From: VAZQ01 sp036557665
GTDB lineage: Bacteria > Pseudomonadota > Alphaproteobacteria > Rhizobiales > Xanthobacteraceae
DNA: 64,000 nucleotides
Assembly: GCA_036557665.1 (NCBI GenBank)
Contig: DATBHG010000070.1
Coordinates: forward strand, 186,001 to 250,000
Direction: 5' to 3'
Every line of letters starts with the position of its first letter. Position 1 is the first letter of the stretch. A program made the position numbers and the translations under genes. This document shows, piece by piece, positions 1 to 9,056 of the stretch. Under the pieces are notes generated by a model. It searched no databases. It saw only the letters and a list, made by a program, of their open reading frames with translations, and was not told where the DNA came from.

Positions 1-432
1 CCGTACAAGGGCAGCGCTCCGGCCATGAGCGATCTGGTGGCGGGCAATATCCAGGTTCTGTTCGTCGATATCGGGCCCTCGATCCAACTGATCCGCGCCG
101 GCAAGGCGCGCGCGCTCGGTGTCACGAGCGCGGAGCGGGCGCCGGCCGCGCCGGAAATTCCGCCGCTGGCCGAGGTCGGCGTGCCCGGATTCGACACCAC
201 GGCTTGGCAGATGATGGTTGCGCCAGGGCAGACCCCGCGGCCGATCCTGGAGCGCCTCAATTCCGAGGTGAACGCCATCGTTCACACCAAAGAGATCGTC
301 GACCAGTTCGTTACAGTCGGTCTTGTTCCTATCGGCAAGGGCTCGCTCGACGAGCTTGATGCCTTTGTGAAATCCGAAACAGTGCGCTGGGCCAAGGTGA
401 TCCAGGAGGCCGGACTAGCGGGCACGCAATGA
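1..432 (+). CDS. Tripartite tricarboxylate transporter (Bug-family) periplasmic binding protein, 5' truncated
   Basis: The frame is open from base 1 to the TGA ending at 432, so this is the last 143 residues of a gene that begins before the window. The segment SDLVAGNIQVLF and the later V-AP-TP-I-LN spacing match the C-terminal lobe of Bug proteins. These are soluble periplasmic receptors of about 320 residues that capture carboxylates or aromatic acids for TTT-type transporters. No TctA/TctB membrane partner is present here. The signal peptide and N-lobe lie outside the window. Two further Bug genes follow on the same strand within 4 kb. Family call secure, ligand unknown. Confidence 0.85.
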   Translation, partial: PYKGSAPAMSDLVAGNIQVLFVDIGPSIQLIRAGKARALGVTSAERAPAAPEIPPLAEVGVPGFDTTAWQMMVAPGQTPRPILERLNSEVNAIVHTKEIVDQFVTVGLVPIGKGSLDELDAFVKSETVRWAKVIQEAGLAGTQ

Positions 433-433
433 C

Positions 434-681
434 CTGATCGGCGCCTCTCACGGCCTCATGGCCGGCGGTGTCATCTCATATGGACCGCATTACCTCGAGC
501 AGTACCGGCAAGGGTCCGGCCATGTCGATCGTATCCTCAAGGGCGAGAAGCCGGCCGACCTTCCGGTGCAGACACCCACGAGGTTCGAGCTGGTACCGAA
601 CATGAAAAGCGCGAAGGCGTCTGGCCTCGATCTGCCGTGCCGCCGTCGCTCATCGCTGTTGCCGACGAGGTCATTGAATGA
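434..681 (+). pseudogene. Remnant of an ABC_sub_bind-type substrate-binding protein (C-terminal end, frameshifted)
   Basis: Directly after the Bug stop codon one frame reads GLMAGGVISYGPHYLEQYRQ, followed by a stretch resembling the ILKGEKPADLPVQ segment and the AKA-GLDLP segment typical of the C-terminus of ABC_sub_bind (PF04392-type) periplasmic proteins. Near base 625 the expected ending continues in another frame, as PSLIAVADEVIE followed by TGA at 679-681. About the first three quarters of the gene is missing and a frameshift interrupts the rest. This is a decayed fragment fused end to end with the preceding gene, not a functional ORF. Confidence 0.7.
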
Positions 682-747
682 GACGATGGCACTTCACTTC
701 GCTGTTCGGCAGGACGCGCCGGCGCGGTGGCCGAGTAGTCAGCGAGC

Positions 748-1074
748 TTATTTCGGCTGCACGTTCTGATTGCCGCCCGGTGTGCCGGGCGGTGGGATGA
801 CCTTGAGCCGGCCGCCGCCGGGCGGAGGCACCTGCATTTGCGGATCCAGGCCGGTCGGGGGGCAAATCACTCCGTTGGACTGTGCGAGCTTGTCGCTGAG
901 CGGCTTGGAGCTGTGTCCTTCTCCAACGGTCGGAGATTCACTTTTGCTGCCGGGCGGACACGCAGCACTCTGCTGCGGCATCGCTGGCCCCTGTGCCGGC
1001 GCTTGCGCGCTGGCAGAACCGCCGGCCAGCAGACCTGCCACGAGGACAACCGTGACCACGGAGCGCATGCGCAT
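748..1074 (-). CDS. Small secreted proline/glycine-rich hypothetical protein
   Basis: A 108-residue protein with a clear Sec signal peptide: a basic MRMR start, a hydrophobic VVTVVLVAGLLAGG core and an ASA-Q cleavage site near residue 23. The mature part is low-complexity and carries the motif LSDKLAQSNGVICPP followed by a Pro/Gly-rich tail ending in NQNVQPK. I recall similar short exported proteins of unknown function in Bradyrhizobium-like genomes. It contains one pair of cysteines that could form a disulfide. No operon partner: the next minus-strand gene, a patatin, starts far upstream and ends 86 bases away. Confidence 0.65.
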   Translation of the reverse strand: MRMRSVVTVVLVAGLLAGGSASAQAPAQGPAMPQQSAACPPGSKSESPTVGEGHSSKPLSDKLAQSNGVICPPTGLDPQMQVPPPGGGRLKVIPPPGTPGGNQNVQPK

Positions 1075-1160
1075 CCTCTCGCGTGCTACGCTTTCCAGGG
1101 GAAACGTCCATTCTCTGGAAACGTTCCGGTCCCCTCCGCGGCTTCTGTGCGGCGCGGCTC

Positions 1161-2477
1161 CTACTGCGCGTTGGACCCGCGCAATGCGGCGTCCCGCAGC
1201 GTGTCCTTGAACGCAGTGCCCGACTTGCCCGCATCGACCCCGACGGCATACAGCGCCTGCATGTATTCGCCGTCGAACGGGCCGCGCGCGCTATGATTGA
1301 ACTCGGGGCTTACATGCGCGATCCGCAGCTTGATCCCATGACGCAACGCCCCAACGTTGGTCAGTGCGACTTGCGCCTCCAATGCCGCAGTAAGCGCAAC
1401 GGCGATGGATCGGCCGAGGACTCCCGGGATGTCGCGGTCCGCCATCTTGAACTCGGGACCGAGCTTCGAATTGACGATGACGTAGAGCTCGGTGATGGGG
1501 GGACGCGTGGTGGCGTTTGCGGAGAGCATGGAATCCGGCACGACGAAGAACGGCGCCGTCAGGGTTCCGTCGCTGTGCATTTCCTGGAAATGTTTTCCGT
1601 TCGCTTCGACCTCGACGCTGACCGGCGAAAAAAAGCCGGGAATGCTGGAAGATGCGAGCAGCACGTCGCGAAACAGCTTGAGCGAGCTTTCATCCCCACG
1701 CGCCGCGATTGCGCCCATGTTCCAGATCACGCGCCGCCCGGCGTCGAGATTGGTGGTGACTACGAGCAACCGGCGTCCGCGCGCGTGCTCGGCCGCGATC
1801 TCGGCAAGAAGGTTCGGAGTGATGCGCTGCTCCACCTGGCGGCGCAGCGGCCAATGGTCGAACAAGCTGTCGGGCGTCGCGCGGTCCTCGAAGATGTCCG
1901 CTGCCGATATGGTCGTAAAATCCTTGCGAATCTCGTCATCGTAGCGCGGCCCGAGAAAAGCAAACGGCGCGATGAGCGCGCCTATGCTCGATCCCGTCAC
2001 TACCGCGAATTCGGGCCGGGTACCGGACTGAGTCCATCCCGCCAGCACCCCGCCGCCATAGGCACCGTCCGAGCCGCCGCCGGAAATTGCGAGCCACGGC
2101 CCGCTCGCATTGGGCAGGAGATGAGCGAAGCTCGCTGCCGAATCTCCCCACGCCCTTGCGTCGGGGATTCCCGGGACTGTCGCGATCTCTTGGTCCTGCG
2201 CGGAGAAAGCGGTGCGCTGCTGCGACTGCGCTTGTGTCTCCTTGGGTTGCGCCGCCTTTTTGGCTGGCTTCCTTCTAGCTTGCACAACCGCGCGCTGTTG
2301 CAAGGGGACATGCTGCTGCGCATGCGCAGCGCCCGATTGCAGCGGCCGCATCAGCGCCGTCGCGCTGCTTAGCGCCAGCGCCGTCGCGGCAAGGACAAAG
2401 AGGTGCAGGGCGAACAATCTTACCTCCTCGAATCGGTCACGCACTGCGACCCAATTCCAGCGTTTCTGGGGCAGCAT
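1161..2477 (-). CDS. Patatin-like phospholipase family protein
   Basis: Serine acyl hydrolase of the patatin fold. A glycine-rich oxyanion-hole motif (AISGGGSDGAYGGG) is followed by the nucleophile elbow GSSIG (Ser about 164), and the catalytic Asp sits in HSDGT (about 303), which together form the Ser-Asp dyad. An N-terminal hydrophobic stretch (LFALHLFVLAATALALS) suggests membrane anchoring or export, followed by a basic/Gln-rich linker. The chosen start is the ATG at 2477. The frame could open further upstream (2561), but that extension is basic low-complexity sequence and would overlap the divergent Bug gene. Probably lipid or lipoprotein acyl-ester hydrolysis in the envelope; substrate unknown. 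Confidence 0.85.
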   Translation of the reverse strand: MLPQKRWNWVAVRDRFEEVRLFALHLFVLAATALALSSATALMRPLQSGAAHAQQHVPLQQRAVVQARRKPAKKAAQPKETQAQSQQRTAFSAQDQEIATVPGIPDARAWGDSAASFAHLLPNASGPWLAISGGGSDGAYGGGVLAGWTQSGTRPEFAVVTGSSIGALIAPFAFLGPRYDDEIRKDFTTISAADIFEDRATPDSLFDHWPLRRQVEQRITPNLLAEIAAEHARGRRLLVVTTNLDAGRRVIWNMGAIAARGDESSLKLFRDVLLASSSIPGFFSPVSVEVEANGKHFQEMHSDGTLTAPFFVVPDSMLSANATTRPPITELYVIVNSKLGPEFKMADRDIPGVLGRSIAVALTAALEAQVALTNVGALRHGIKLRIAHVSPEFNHSARGPFDGEYMQALYAVGVDAGKSGTAFKDTLRDAALRGSNAQ

Positions 2478-2552
2478 CCCGCGTGGTCCGGCTCTCCCGC
2501 CCGGTTGTGATCGCCGCGCGTTTTGTCCATCATGCGCGGAGAACCAGCGATC

Positions 2553-3566
2553 ATGACGCACGCACGCTTAGAGCATTTCCAGGTCGCATTGAAGTCCTCG
2601 GCGATCAAGGCCGCGGTCGTCTCAGCTATTCTGTGTGCGGCAGCGGGGGATGCCGTGCAGGCAGAGGCTGTTTTTCCAAGTCGCCCGATAACGCTGGTGG
2701 TCCCGCTGCCCGCCGGTGGCACTGCGGATCTGCTGTGCCGGATTGCGGCAGACAGAGCGGGCAGCGTGCTCAACCAGCAGATCGTGGTGGAGAATCGGGC
2801 AGGCGGTGCGGGCGGACGCGTGGGAACGGAATCGGTGTTGCGTTCCCCGCCTGATGGCTACACGCTGCTATGCGCCCCACAGCTGACCTACAGCATCACG
2901 CATCTGATTTTCGCCAAATCGGCATTCGACACGCGGGGCGCGGAGCCGATCAGCGTGCTCGCGACCTACCCGCTGATCGTGCTTGCCCGCCAGGGACTGC
3001 CCGCCGCCAACGTGCCGGAGCTGATCGCCTTCGCCCGCGCGCATCCCGGCAAGATCAACTACGGACATCAGGGCAAGGGCAACACGGGTCATCTCCTGGG
3101 CGAGCTCCTGATGCTCAAGGGCAACTTCCGCATGACCGAAATCCCGTACCGCGGCAGTGCGCCGGCAATCAACGATTTGCTGGGGGGAAATATCGATATC
3201 GTCTGCGACTATCTTCTCGCCAATAAAGCCAATGTCGATTCCGGAAGGCTCAAGTTGCTGGCCACGGCCGGTCGCGAGCGACTGAAAGCTTATCCACTGG
3301 TGGCGACCCTGGCCGAGACGCTGCCTGGAGTGTACGCCGATACGTGGATGGGCGTGGCCGCGCCTCCTGGCACGCCAAAGGAGCTCGTGAGGACGATCTC
3401 GGACGCGATTGGCGAGGCATTTGCAACCCCTGACCTGCGGCAACGCGTTCTTGCGCTCGAGGCAAAGCCATTGGGCAGCACGCCGGAGCAAATGCGAGAG
3501 ATGATCAGGTCGAGCACGCAGCTCTGGGCGCCGGTCGTGGAAGCTGCAAAGATCGTGGTGGAGTGA
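2553..3566 (+). CDS. Bug-family tripartite tricarboxylate transporter substrate-binding protein
   Basis: About 337 residues, normal for the family. It has an N-terminal signal peptide (AAVVSAILCAAAGDAVQAEA) followed by the Bug hallmark FPSRPITLVVPLPAGGTAD, the PDGYTLL motif and the RGSAPAINDLLGGNIDIV segment that lines the ligand pocket. The ATG at 2553 is preferred over upstream in-frame starts because it puts the signal peptide close to the N-terminus and has GGAG upstream. It is the first of two tandem intact Bug genes ahead of a Rieske oxygenase, which suggests uptake of the oxygenase substrate. No membrane subunits nearby. Confidence 0.9.
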   Translation: MTHARLEHFQVALKSSAIKAAVVSAILCAAAGDAVQAEAVFPSRPITLVVPLPAGGTADLLCRIAADRAGSVLNQQIVVENRAGGAGGRVGTESVLRSPPDGYTLLCAPQLTYSITHLIFAKSAFDTRGAEPISVLATYPLIVLARQGLPAANVPELIAFARAHPGKINYGHQGKGNTGHLLGELLMLKGNFRMTEIPYRGSAPAINDLLGGNIDIVCDYLLANKANVDSGRLKLLATAGRERLKAYPLVATLAETLPGVYADTWMGVAAPPGTPKELVRTISDAIGEAFATPDLRQRVLALEAKPLGSTPEQMREMIRSSTQLWAPVVEAAKIVVE

Positions 3567-3632
3567 TCGCAGATGGACCAGGGCCGGCCAATGGTATCGT
3601 ATTTGGTCGCGACCGCGCGGCAAGCTGGGGAA

Positions 3633-3811
3633 TGCCTCTCCCTGAAAGGGGAAGGTCGGCTAGCCCGAGCTTGCTCGGGGGGAGTTGGGTGGGCATGTGG
3701 TCGTGGTCGCGACGATCATCCAAAGCGTGCCCGGAGGATGCAACTCCGATCCGACAGCATTCGCTTCGAAACGAAGCAGATGCTGTCGACCTCCTCCTTT
3801 CAGGGGAAAGT
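3633..3811. repeat. Bipartite palindromic intergenic element (CTCCC...GGGAG family), degenerate copy
   Basis: The left end reads CCTCTCCCTGAAAGGGGAAG and the right end CCTCCTCCTTTCAGGGGAAAG, inverted copies of each other, and the interior has GC-rich stems. This is a diverged copy of the 170-bp element at 36889-37058. Its right end stops 8 bases before the ATG of the next Bug gene, and its CAGGGGAAAG sequence sits where a Shine-Dalgarno would be expected. Confidence 0.7.
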
Positions 3812-3818
3812 GTCGAGT

Positions 3819-4859
3819 ATGCTCCCAACCATCGGGCCAAGCACGATTACCCCGCCCAAAATCGGGAGGTTTGAAGTCTGCTTCGACACTGCCGGGCGAG
3901 CTGTCATCGCGCTCGCGGTCACACTGGCCGTTTGGTCTTCCGCGGCGAACGTGGCGAAAGCGCAAGAGTATCCGTCGCACCCCGTCAAGATCATCGTGCC
4001 ATTCCCCGCGGGCGGCACAGCGGACGTGATGCCGCGTCTTTTCACCGACTGGCTCGCTAGAAAATGGGGTCAGCCGGTGATCATCGAGAACCGCAGCGGG
4101 GCGGGGGGAAACATCGGAGCCGAGGCGGTCGCCAAGGCTGAACCCGACGGCTACACGCTGCTTGCGGCACCGCCCCCTCCTTTGGTGATCAATCAGAATC
4201 TTTATCCGAAGCTCGGCTTCGACCCGCTGGAATTTTCCCCGGTCGCCATCATGGGGCGCGTGCCGAACGGGCTCGAGGTGAACCCCAAGCTGTCCGTGCA
4301 GAGTGTGGCCGACATGATTGCGCAGGGGCGAACCAATCCCGGTAAGCTCACCTGCGCTACGCAGGGCAACGGTACCACCTCGCATCTCACTTCCGAGATG
4401 TTCCAGATGATGGCGAACGTGCGATTTCAGCAGGTCCCCTATCGTGGCTCCGCGCCGGCACTGGCGGATCTCGTCGCCGGTAACGTCGATCTGATGTTCG
4501 ACAATCTCGGTGCAGCGCTCGCGCTGGTCAAAGGCGGTCAGCTCAGGCTCATTGCAGTGGCTGCTCCGACCCGGGTGGCTTCGTTGCCGGACGTGCCGGC
4601 GATTGCGGAAACGCTGCCGGGCTTCGAGTCCGTAACATGGTTCGCCGTTGTTGCCCCGCCGAGGACGCCCGAGGCCGTTCTCGACAAGCTCAACGCCGAT
4701 TTCAACGAAGCGCTGCATCAGCCCGATATCCTGCACGGGCTCGCGCAATTGTCCGCCGAACCGGTGGGGGGCACCCGGCAGGCGACAGCGGCTTACATGC
4801 GCACCGAGGCCGAGCGTTGGAACAAGGTGATCAAAGCTGCCAACATCAGGCTCGAATGA
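3819..4859 (+). CDS. Bug-family tripartite tricarboxylate transporter substrate-binding protein
   Basis: 346 residues from the ATG at 3819. Signal peptide with hydrophobic core AVIALAVTLAVWSSA and likely cleavage after AKA; then YPSHPVKIIVPFPAGGTAD, EPDGYTLL, and VPYRGSAPALADLVAGNVD, all Bug signatures. A longer in-frame extension to 3573 would be translated from the repeat element and is rejected. The last codon is 16 bases before the start of the Rieske oxygenase alpha subunit, so the two are probably cotranscribed and the receptor may deliver the oxygenase substrate. Ligand not deducible from sequence. Confidence 0.9.
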   Translation: MLPTIGPSTITPPKIGRFEVCFDTAGRAVIALAVTLAVWSSAANVAKAQEYPSHPVKIIVPFPAGGTADVMPRLFTDWLARKWGQPVIIENRSGAGGNIGAEAVAKAEPDGYTLLAAPPPPLVINQNLYPKLGFDPLEFSPVAIMGRVPNGLEVNPKLSVQSVADMIAQGRTNPGKLTCATQGNGTTSHLTSEMFQMMANVRFQQVPYRGSAPALADLVAGNVDLMFDNLGAALALVKGGQLRLIAVAAPTRVASLPDVPAIAETLPGFESVTWFAVVAPPRTPEAVLDKLNADFNEALHQPDILHGLAQLSAEPVGGTRQATAAYMRTEAERWNKVIKAANIRLE

Positions 4860-4875
4860 GGATGCGGGGTAGGAC

Positions 4876-6108
4876 ATGAGCCTCGCAACTCACGCCCGGC
4901 ACTGGCCTGCCGAGGGGCTCACGCGCGTGCCCTACTGGGTCTACTCCGATGCCGAGATTTATGAGGAGGAGCAGCGTCGAATCTTTGCCGGCGCGACCTG
5001 GAGCTATCTTTGCCTCGAGGTCGAGCTGCCCGGCCCCGACACATATCGCCGTGCCAACCTCGGCACGATGCCCATCGTGGTGACGCGCGACCGCGACGGC
5101 AACCTGCATGCCTTCGAGAACCGCTGCGCCCACCGCGGATCTCTCCTGGTGCTCAAGGACAGCGGGGAAGCTCGCGACATCACCTGCGTGTATCACAACT
5201 GGAGCTATGATCTCTGCGGCAACCTGACCGGTGTCGCATTCCGCCGCGGCTTGGGCGGCAAGGGCGGGATGCCGCCGGAGTGTCGGCCGGAGACCTATGG
5301 TCCACGCAAGCTGCGCCTCGCGCGCCTCGGCGGCTTGGTTTTCGGAACGCTGTCCGCGCAAACCCCGTCGATCGAGGAATATCTCGGCCCCGATATCCTC
5401 GCCCGTATTCGGCGCGTGCTGAGCGCACCGCTCAAGTTGCTTGGAACCTACTCCCAGGCCGTGCCGAGCAACTGGAAGCTTTACATCGAGAACGTGAAGG
5501 ACAGCTACCACGCGAGCCTCCTCCACACCTTCTTCACCACCTTTCGACTCAATCGGCTGTCGCAGCAGGGGGCGATTATCGTGAGCGAATCCGGCGGGCA
5601 CCACGTCAGCTATTCCCTGGCCGCCGACAGCGGCGGGAGGGAATACGAGCAGGCTGGAATGCGCTCGGCGCGCGAGGGCTTCGGGCTCGAGGAACCGAAG
5701 CTGCTGGAGTGGGTGGACGAGCTTGGCGACGGCATCGGTTTGCAGATCCTTTCCGTGTTTCCGACGTTCGTGCTGCAGCAGACCCGCAACAGCCTCGCCG
5801 TGCGGCATCTCGTTCCTCAGGGGCTCGAACGTACCGAGCTGGTGTGGACGTGCTTCGGTTTTGCCGGTGACGACACGGAGATGACCGAGCGGCGTTTGCG
5901 GCAGGCCAACCTCATCGGTCCGGCCGGCTACATCTCCATGGAGGATGGTGCCGCGCCGGGATTTGTGCAGCGGGGCGTGGCGGGCGCGCCCGATCTTCTC
6001 TCGGTAGTCGAAATGGGCGGAGCGAGCGTCGCGTCCGAGGACAACCGCGTGACCGAAGCTGCGGTGCGCGGTTTTTGGAAGGCCTATCGCGGCCACATGG
6101 GGTTTTAG
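4876..6108 (+). CDS. Rieske non-heme iron aromatic ring-hydroxylating oxygenase, alpha (large) subunit
   Basis: 410 residues. The N-terminal Rieske [2Fe-2S] domain shows C84-A-H86 and C104-V-Y-H107. The catalytic domain shows the mononuclear iron site D209-x2-H212-x4-H217 (DSYHASLLH), with a plausible third carboxylate in MEDGA around residue 357. These are all the ligands needed for O2 activation and dihydroxylation or monohydroxylation of an aromatic acid. The gene follows a Bug receptor and is followed by its beta subunit after about 117 bases. No ferredoxin or reductase gene is adjacent, so electrons must come from elsewhere. Overall sequence resembles the anthranilate/salicylate/benzoate-type oxygenases; substrate uncertain. 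Confidence 0.92.
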   Translation: MSLATHARHWPAEGLTRVPYWVYSDAEIYEEEQRRIFAGATWSYLCLEVELPGPDTYRRANLGTMPIVVTRDRDGNLHAFENRCAHRGSLLVLKDSGEARDITCVYHNWSYDLCGNLTGVAFRRGLGGKGGMPPECRPETYGPRKLRLARLGGLVFGTLSAQTPSIEEYLGPDILARIRRVLSAPLKLLGTYSQAVPSNWKLYIENVKDSYHASLLHTFFTTFRLNRLSQQGAIIVSESGGHHVSYSLAADSGGREYEQAGMRSAREGFGLEEPKLLEWVDELGDGIGLQILSVFPTFVLQQTRNSLAVRHLVPQGLERTELVWTCFGFAGDDTEMTERRLRQANLIGPAGYISMEDGAAPGFVQRGVAGAPDLLSVVEMGGASVASEDNRVTEAAVRGFWKAYRGHMGF

Positions 6109-6225
6109 CCCGCGTCCCGGTCAGATGAGCTCAGCGCGGCCTACAAGCTCGGTCCGCTCTCTCTTCCCGTCAGCCGCGGTCCCCGCGACTCGCGCGTCGC
6201 GGGCTGACTTACGCAGAGAGGATGC

Positions 6226-6702
6226 ATGAACATCGACCCGCAGCAGAAGGTAACGAGCCTCAATGCACGTTATGCGGCGGCCCTCGACGACAACAAGCTG
6301 GAAGACTGGCCCGATTTTTTCGTTGCGAACGGCTGCTATCGCGTTACGACCGCGGAAAACTTCGAGAAAGGGCTGCCGCTCGCCCTCATTTACGCGACCT
6401 CGCGCGCCATGCTGCGCGACCGGGTTCGCTCCTTGCGCGACGCGAATGTCTACGAGGCGCAGCGCTACCGCCACCTGATCGGGCCAGCGCTCATCAACTG
6501 GGAGGAGGGGGGCGAAGTGCGCGCGCAGACGAGCTTCATCATCGCGCGCATCATGCATAGCGGCGAAACCAGCATTTTTGCGACCGGACGCTATCAGGAC
6601 CGCATCCTTCTCGATAGGCCGGAGCAGGGAGGAGCTTTTGTTGAAAAGCTGGTGATTCTGGACAGCCGGCTGATCGATACGCTCCTCGCCATACCGCTTT
6701 GA
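6226..6702 (+). CDS. Aromatic-ring-hydroxylating dioxygenase, beta (small) subunit
   Basis: 158 residues with the NTF2/SnoaL-like fold expected of oxygenase small subunits. It has an N-terminal helix followed by RYAAALDDNKLEDWPDFF, which matches the conserved start of the family, and a central YRHLIGPALI strand. It has no catalytic residues of its own and holds the alpha subunit in an (alpha-beta)3 hexamer. A good SD (GAGAGG) precedes the ATG. Its stop overlaps the TTG start of the MFS gene by 3 bases (TTGA), implying translational coupling. Confidence 0.9.
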   Translation: MNIDPQQKVTSLNARYAAALDDNKLEDWPDFFVANGCYRVTTAENFEKGLPLALIYATSRAMLRDRVRSLRDANVYEAQRYRHLIGPALINWEEGGEVRAQTSFIIARIMHSGETSIFATGRYQDRILLDRPEQGGAFVEKLVILDSRLIDTLLAIPL

Positions 6703-7964
6703 TTGACCCCTTGCGGCTGCCCGTGTCCAAGCCTCCTGTCGTCTCGAAATCGCGGTTGCTGGACCATCGATCCTTTGTCTTGTTCTGGCATGCGCGCACC
6801 TTCAGCAACGGCGCTTTCATGATGCAGGGCGTGGCCATAGCGTGGCAGATCTATGAGCTCACCGACGACCCGCTGGATCTGGGGCTCGTGGGGCTCGTAC
6901 AATTTTTTCCGGTGGTGACGTTGTCGATCCTGATCGGCCAGGTGGCGGATCGACTGGACCGGCGTCGGGTCGCCGGGTTTTGTCAGATTGCGAAGGCGTT
7001 GACAGCGCTCGCTCTGGCGCTCGGAAGCGCCGGCGGATGGCTCGGGCGCGACAGCATGCTGGCCCTTCTGTTCCTGTCCGCGACCGCGCGTGCATTCGAG
7101 CTGCCTGCCATGCAGGCGCTTCTGCCGGGCCTGGTGCCGCCCGTGCTGCTGCCCAGAGCCATCGCCGCGTCCGCCGGTGCGCAACAGACGGCCGTAATCT
7201 GCGGGCCCTCTCTTGGAGGCTTGCTATATGGGTTGGGTCCGACCGTCGTCTATGCCGTCTGCACCGTTGTCTTCGTCGCGGCCAGCGTGTTGATCGGCGG
7301 GGTCCAGCTGGCGCGCAAGAGCGAGCCCCAGCCGTTCAGCATCGAGACGCTGTTTGCCGGCTTCTCCTACATCCTGCGGCGGCCTGTCTTGTTTGGTGCA
7401 ATCTCGCTCGATCTCGTTGCGGTCTTGCTGGGAGGCGTTACGGCGCTGCTGCCGATCTATGCCCGCGACATTCTCGACGCGGGTCCGTGGGCGCTCGGTT
7501 TGCTGCGCTCGGCGCCGGCGGTCGGTGCGCTGACTGCCTCGATCGTGCTGGCACGGCATGCGATCACCGGTAGTGCCGGCAAGATCATGTTCGCCGCCGT
7601 GGGAGCATTCGGCGCGGCGAGCGTCCTCTTTGCGCTCTCGACCTCGATCCCGATGTCAATGCTCGCGCTTGCAATCTATGGCGCCGCCGACGCGGTCAGC
7701 GTCGTCATTCGCCTGTCGTTCATTCAGATGCGCACTCCCCACGACATGCTGGGCCGGGTGATGGCTGTGAATTCCATGTTCACCGGATCGTCCGGGTCGC
7801 TCGGCGAATTTCGCGCCGGCGTCGTTGCCGCGTGGCTTGGGGCGGTGCCTTCGGCACTTATGGGCGGGATAGGCGCAATCATCGTCATGCTGATCTGGAT
7901 GGGCGTTTTCCCGCAATTGCGTCGCATTGACAGGCTGGCTCCCGAAGGCGGCCCAACGCGCTGA
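6699..7964 (+). CDS. MFS transporter (MFS_3/EntS-like exporter family)
   Basis: 421 residues with about 12 predicted hydrophobic helices. The loop 2-3 motif GQVADRLDRRRV is the standard MFS cytoplasmic signature, and the overall pattern (WQIYELTDDPLDLGLVGL near the N-terminus) matches the EntS/MFS_3 group. It starts with TTG overlapping the oxygenase beta stop; a GTG at 6723 is an alternative. Coupling to the oxygenase suggests it exports a product or imports the substrate, though this group is usually annotated as exporters. Confidence 0.88.
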   Translation: MIDPLRLPVSKPPVVSKSRLLDHRSFVLFWHARTFSNGAFMMQGVAIAWQIYELTDDPLDLGLVGLVQFFPVVTLSILIGQVADRLDRRRVAGFCQIAKALTALALALGSAGGWLGRDSMLALLFLSATARAFELPAMQALLPGLVPPVLLPRAIAASAGAQQTAVICGPSLGGLLYGLGPTVVYAVCTVVFVAASVLIGGVQLARKSEPQPFSIETLFAGFSYILRRPVLFGAISLDLVAVLLGGVTALLPIYARDILDAGPWALGLLRSAPAVGALTASIVLARHAITGSAGKIMFAAVGAFGAASVLFALSTSIPMSMLALAIYGAADAVSVVIRLSFIQMRTPHDMLGRVMAVNSMFTGSSGSLGEFRAGVVAAWLGAVPSALMGGIGAIIVMLIWMGVFPQLRRIDRLAPEGGPTR

Positions 7965-7967
7965 GCG

Positions 7968-9056
7968 TCATGCGCATAAGGCTTGCGCAAGGTTCTTGAT
8001 CAACTCCTCGATGTCCTTCAGCCCGTTGAAGCGCGGTGATCCGGCCATGTGCGGCGTCGCAATCACGTTGTCGAACGCCAGCAGCTCGTCGTCGCTGCGG
8101 CCGGGTGACTCGTACAGCGGATCGAGGGCAAAACCGCCGAGCTGCCCTGATAGCAGCGCGTCGAGCACGGCATTGCGTTCCACCACTTCGGCTCGCGAGA
8201 CGTTGATGAGGCAGGCGCCCGGCTTCATCATCGCCAATCGCTCACGGTCGAGGAGATGCCGTGTGGATCGGCCTCCCGGCACCTGTGGAACGACCCAGTC
8301 GCTGTGAGCAAGCAGAGTCTCCAAGGATCGATAGGAAACCTCCAGCGCCTCCTCTTCGTCCGCCGGCAGGCGCGTGCGCTGAAAGTAGAGCGTCCGCATT
8401 CCGAATGCGGCGGCGCGCAACGCGATCTCACGGCCGATCTCGCCAAGTCCGATGATCCCGATCGTGCTGTCGCTGAGGTTGCGCATTCCGGGTATGCGGC
8501 CAAAGTTTGCTCCCGGCACATGCTGGCGGTCGAAAGGTCGATATGCGAATCCGGCGGCGGCAAGTTGCTCGGCGCTGATCAATCCGTTGAGGCGATGAAG
8601 CCGGCGTGCCAGTGCAAGCATCAATGCGAAGGCGTGTTCTGCACACGAGATATTGGCGCGCCGACGTATGCCATGCACCGCCACGCCTGCCGCGCGGCAC
8701 GCAGCCACGTCGATGTTGCGCATCACCGCGCCGTATTTGTGAACCAGCTTGAGATGCGGAGCGCATGCAAGCTCGTCCCTTCCTACCGCGAGCGATTCGA
8801 CGACTAGTGCCCGTGCCGCCGAGAGGTTCTGCCGCAGCTCCGTTTGCGAGCACACCAGCCTGACGGTGCTGGGAAAGAGCCGGCCGACTGCCTTCCTCAC
8901 GCCATCGCACCAGCCGGCAAAATCGGGCTCGTCCGGCGACATGAAATCGGAAAACGCGGCAAATCGTTCGGGGGCAGTGGTCGGATCCAGCACTACTCCG
9001 ATCAATCTGGTCCATGGATCGTCCTCGACGACTACCATTGGAGAAGCTGCAATCAT
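7968..9056 (-). CDS. D-2-hydroxyacid dehydrogenase (NAD(P)-dependent)
   Basis: 362 residues. It has a Rossmann motif GIIGLGEIG, the catalytic Arg in INVSRAEVV, a Glu in DPLYESP and the catalytic His in ATPHMAG, the Arg-Glu-His triad of D-isomer 2-hydroxyacid dehydrogenases. An unusual N-terminal extension of about 60 residues precedes the first conserved segment. It converges with the MFS gene (3 bases between stop codons) and is therefore in a separate transcription unit. Reduces a 2-keto acid to the D-hydroxy acid or the reverse; substrate unknown. Confidence 0.88.
   Translation of the reverse strand: MIAASPMVVVEDDPWTRLIGVVLDPTTAPERFAAFSDFMSPDEPDFAGWCDGVRKAVGRLFPSTVRLVCSQTELRQNLSAARALVVESLAVGRDELACAPHLKLVHKYGAVMRNIDVAACRAAGVAVHGIRRRANISCAEHAFALMLALARRLHRLNGLISAEQLAAAGFAYRPFDRQHVPGANFGRIPGMRNLSDSTIGIIGLGEIGREIALRAAAFGMRTLYFQRTRLPADEEEALEVSYRSLETLLAHSDWVVPQVPGGRSTRHLLDRERLAMMKPGACLINVSRAEVVERNAVLDALLSGQLGGFALDPLYESPGRSDDELLAFDNVIATPHMAGSPRFNGLKDIEELIKNLAQALCA

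Noticed and set aside
1083..2372. 429-codon plus-strand ORF opposite the patatin gene
   Set aside because: The minus strand shows the GSSIG and DG catalytic motifs; the plus frame is Arg-rich noise.
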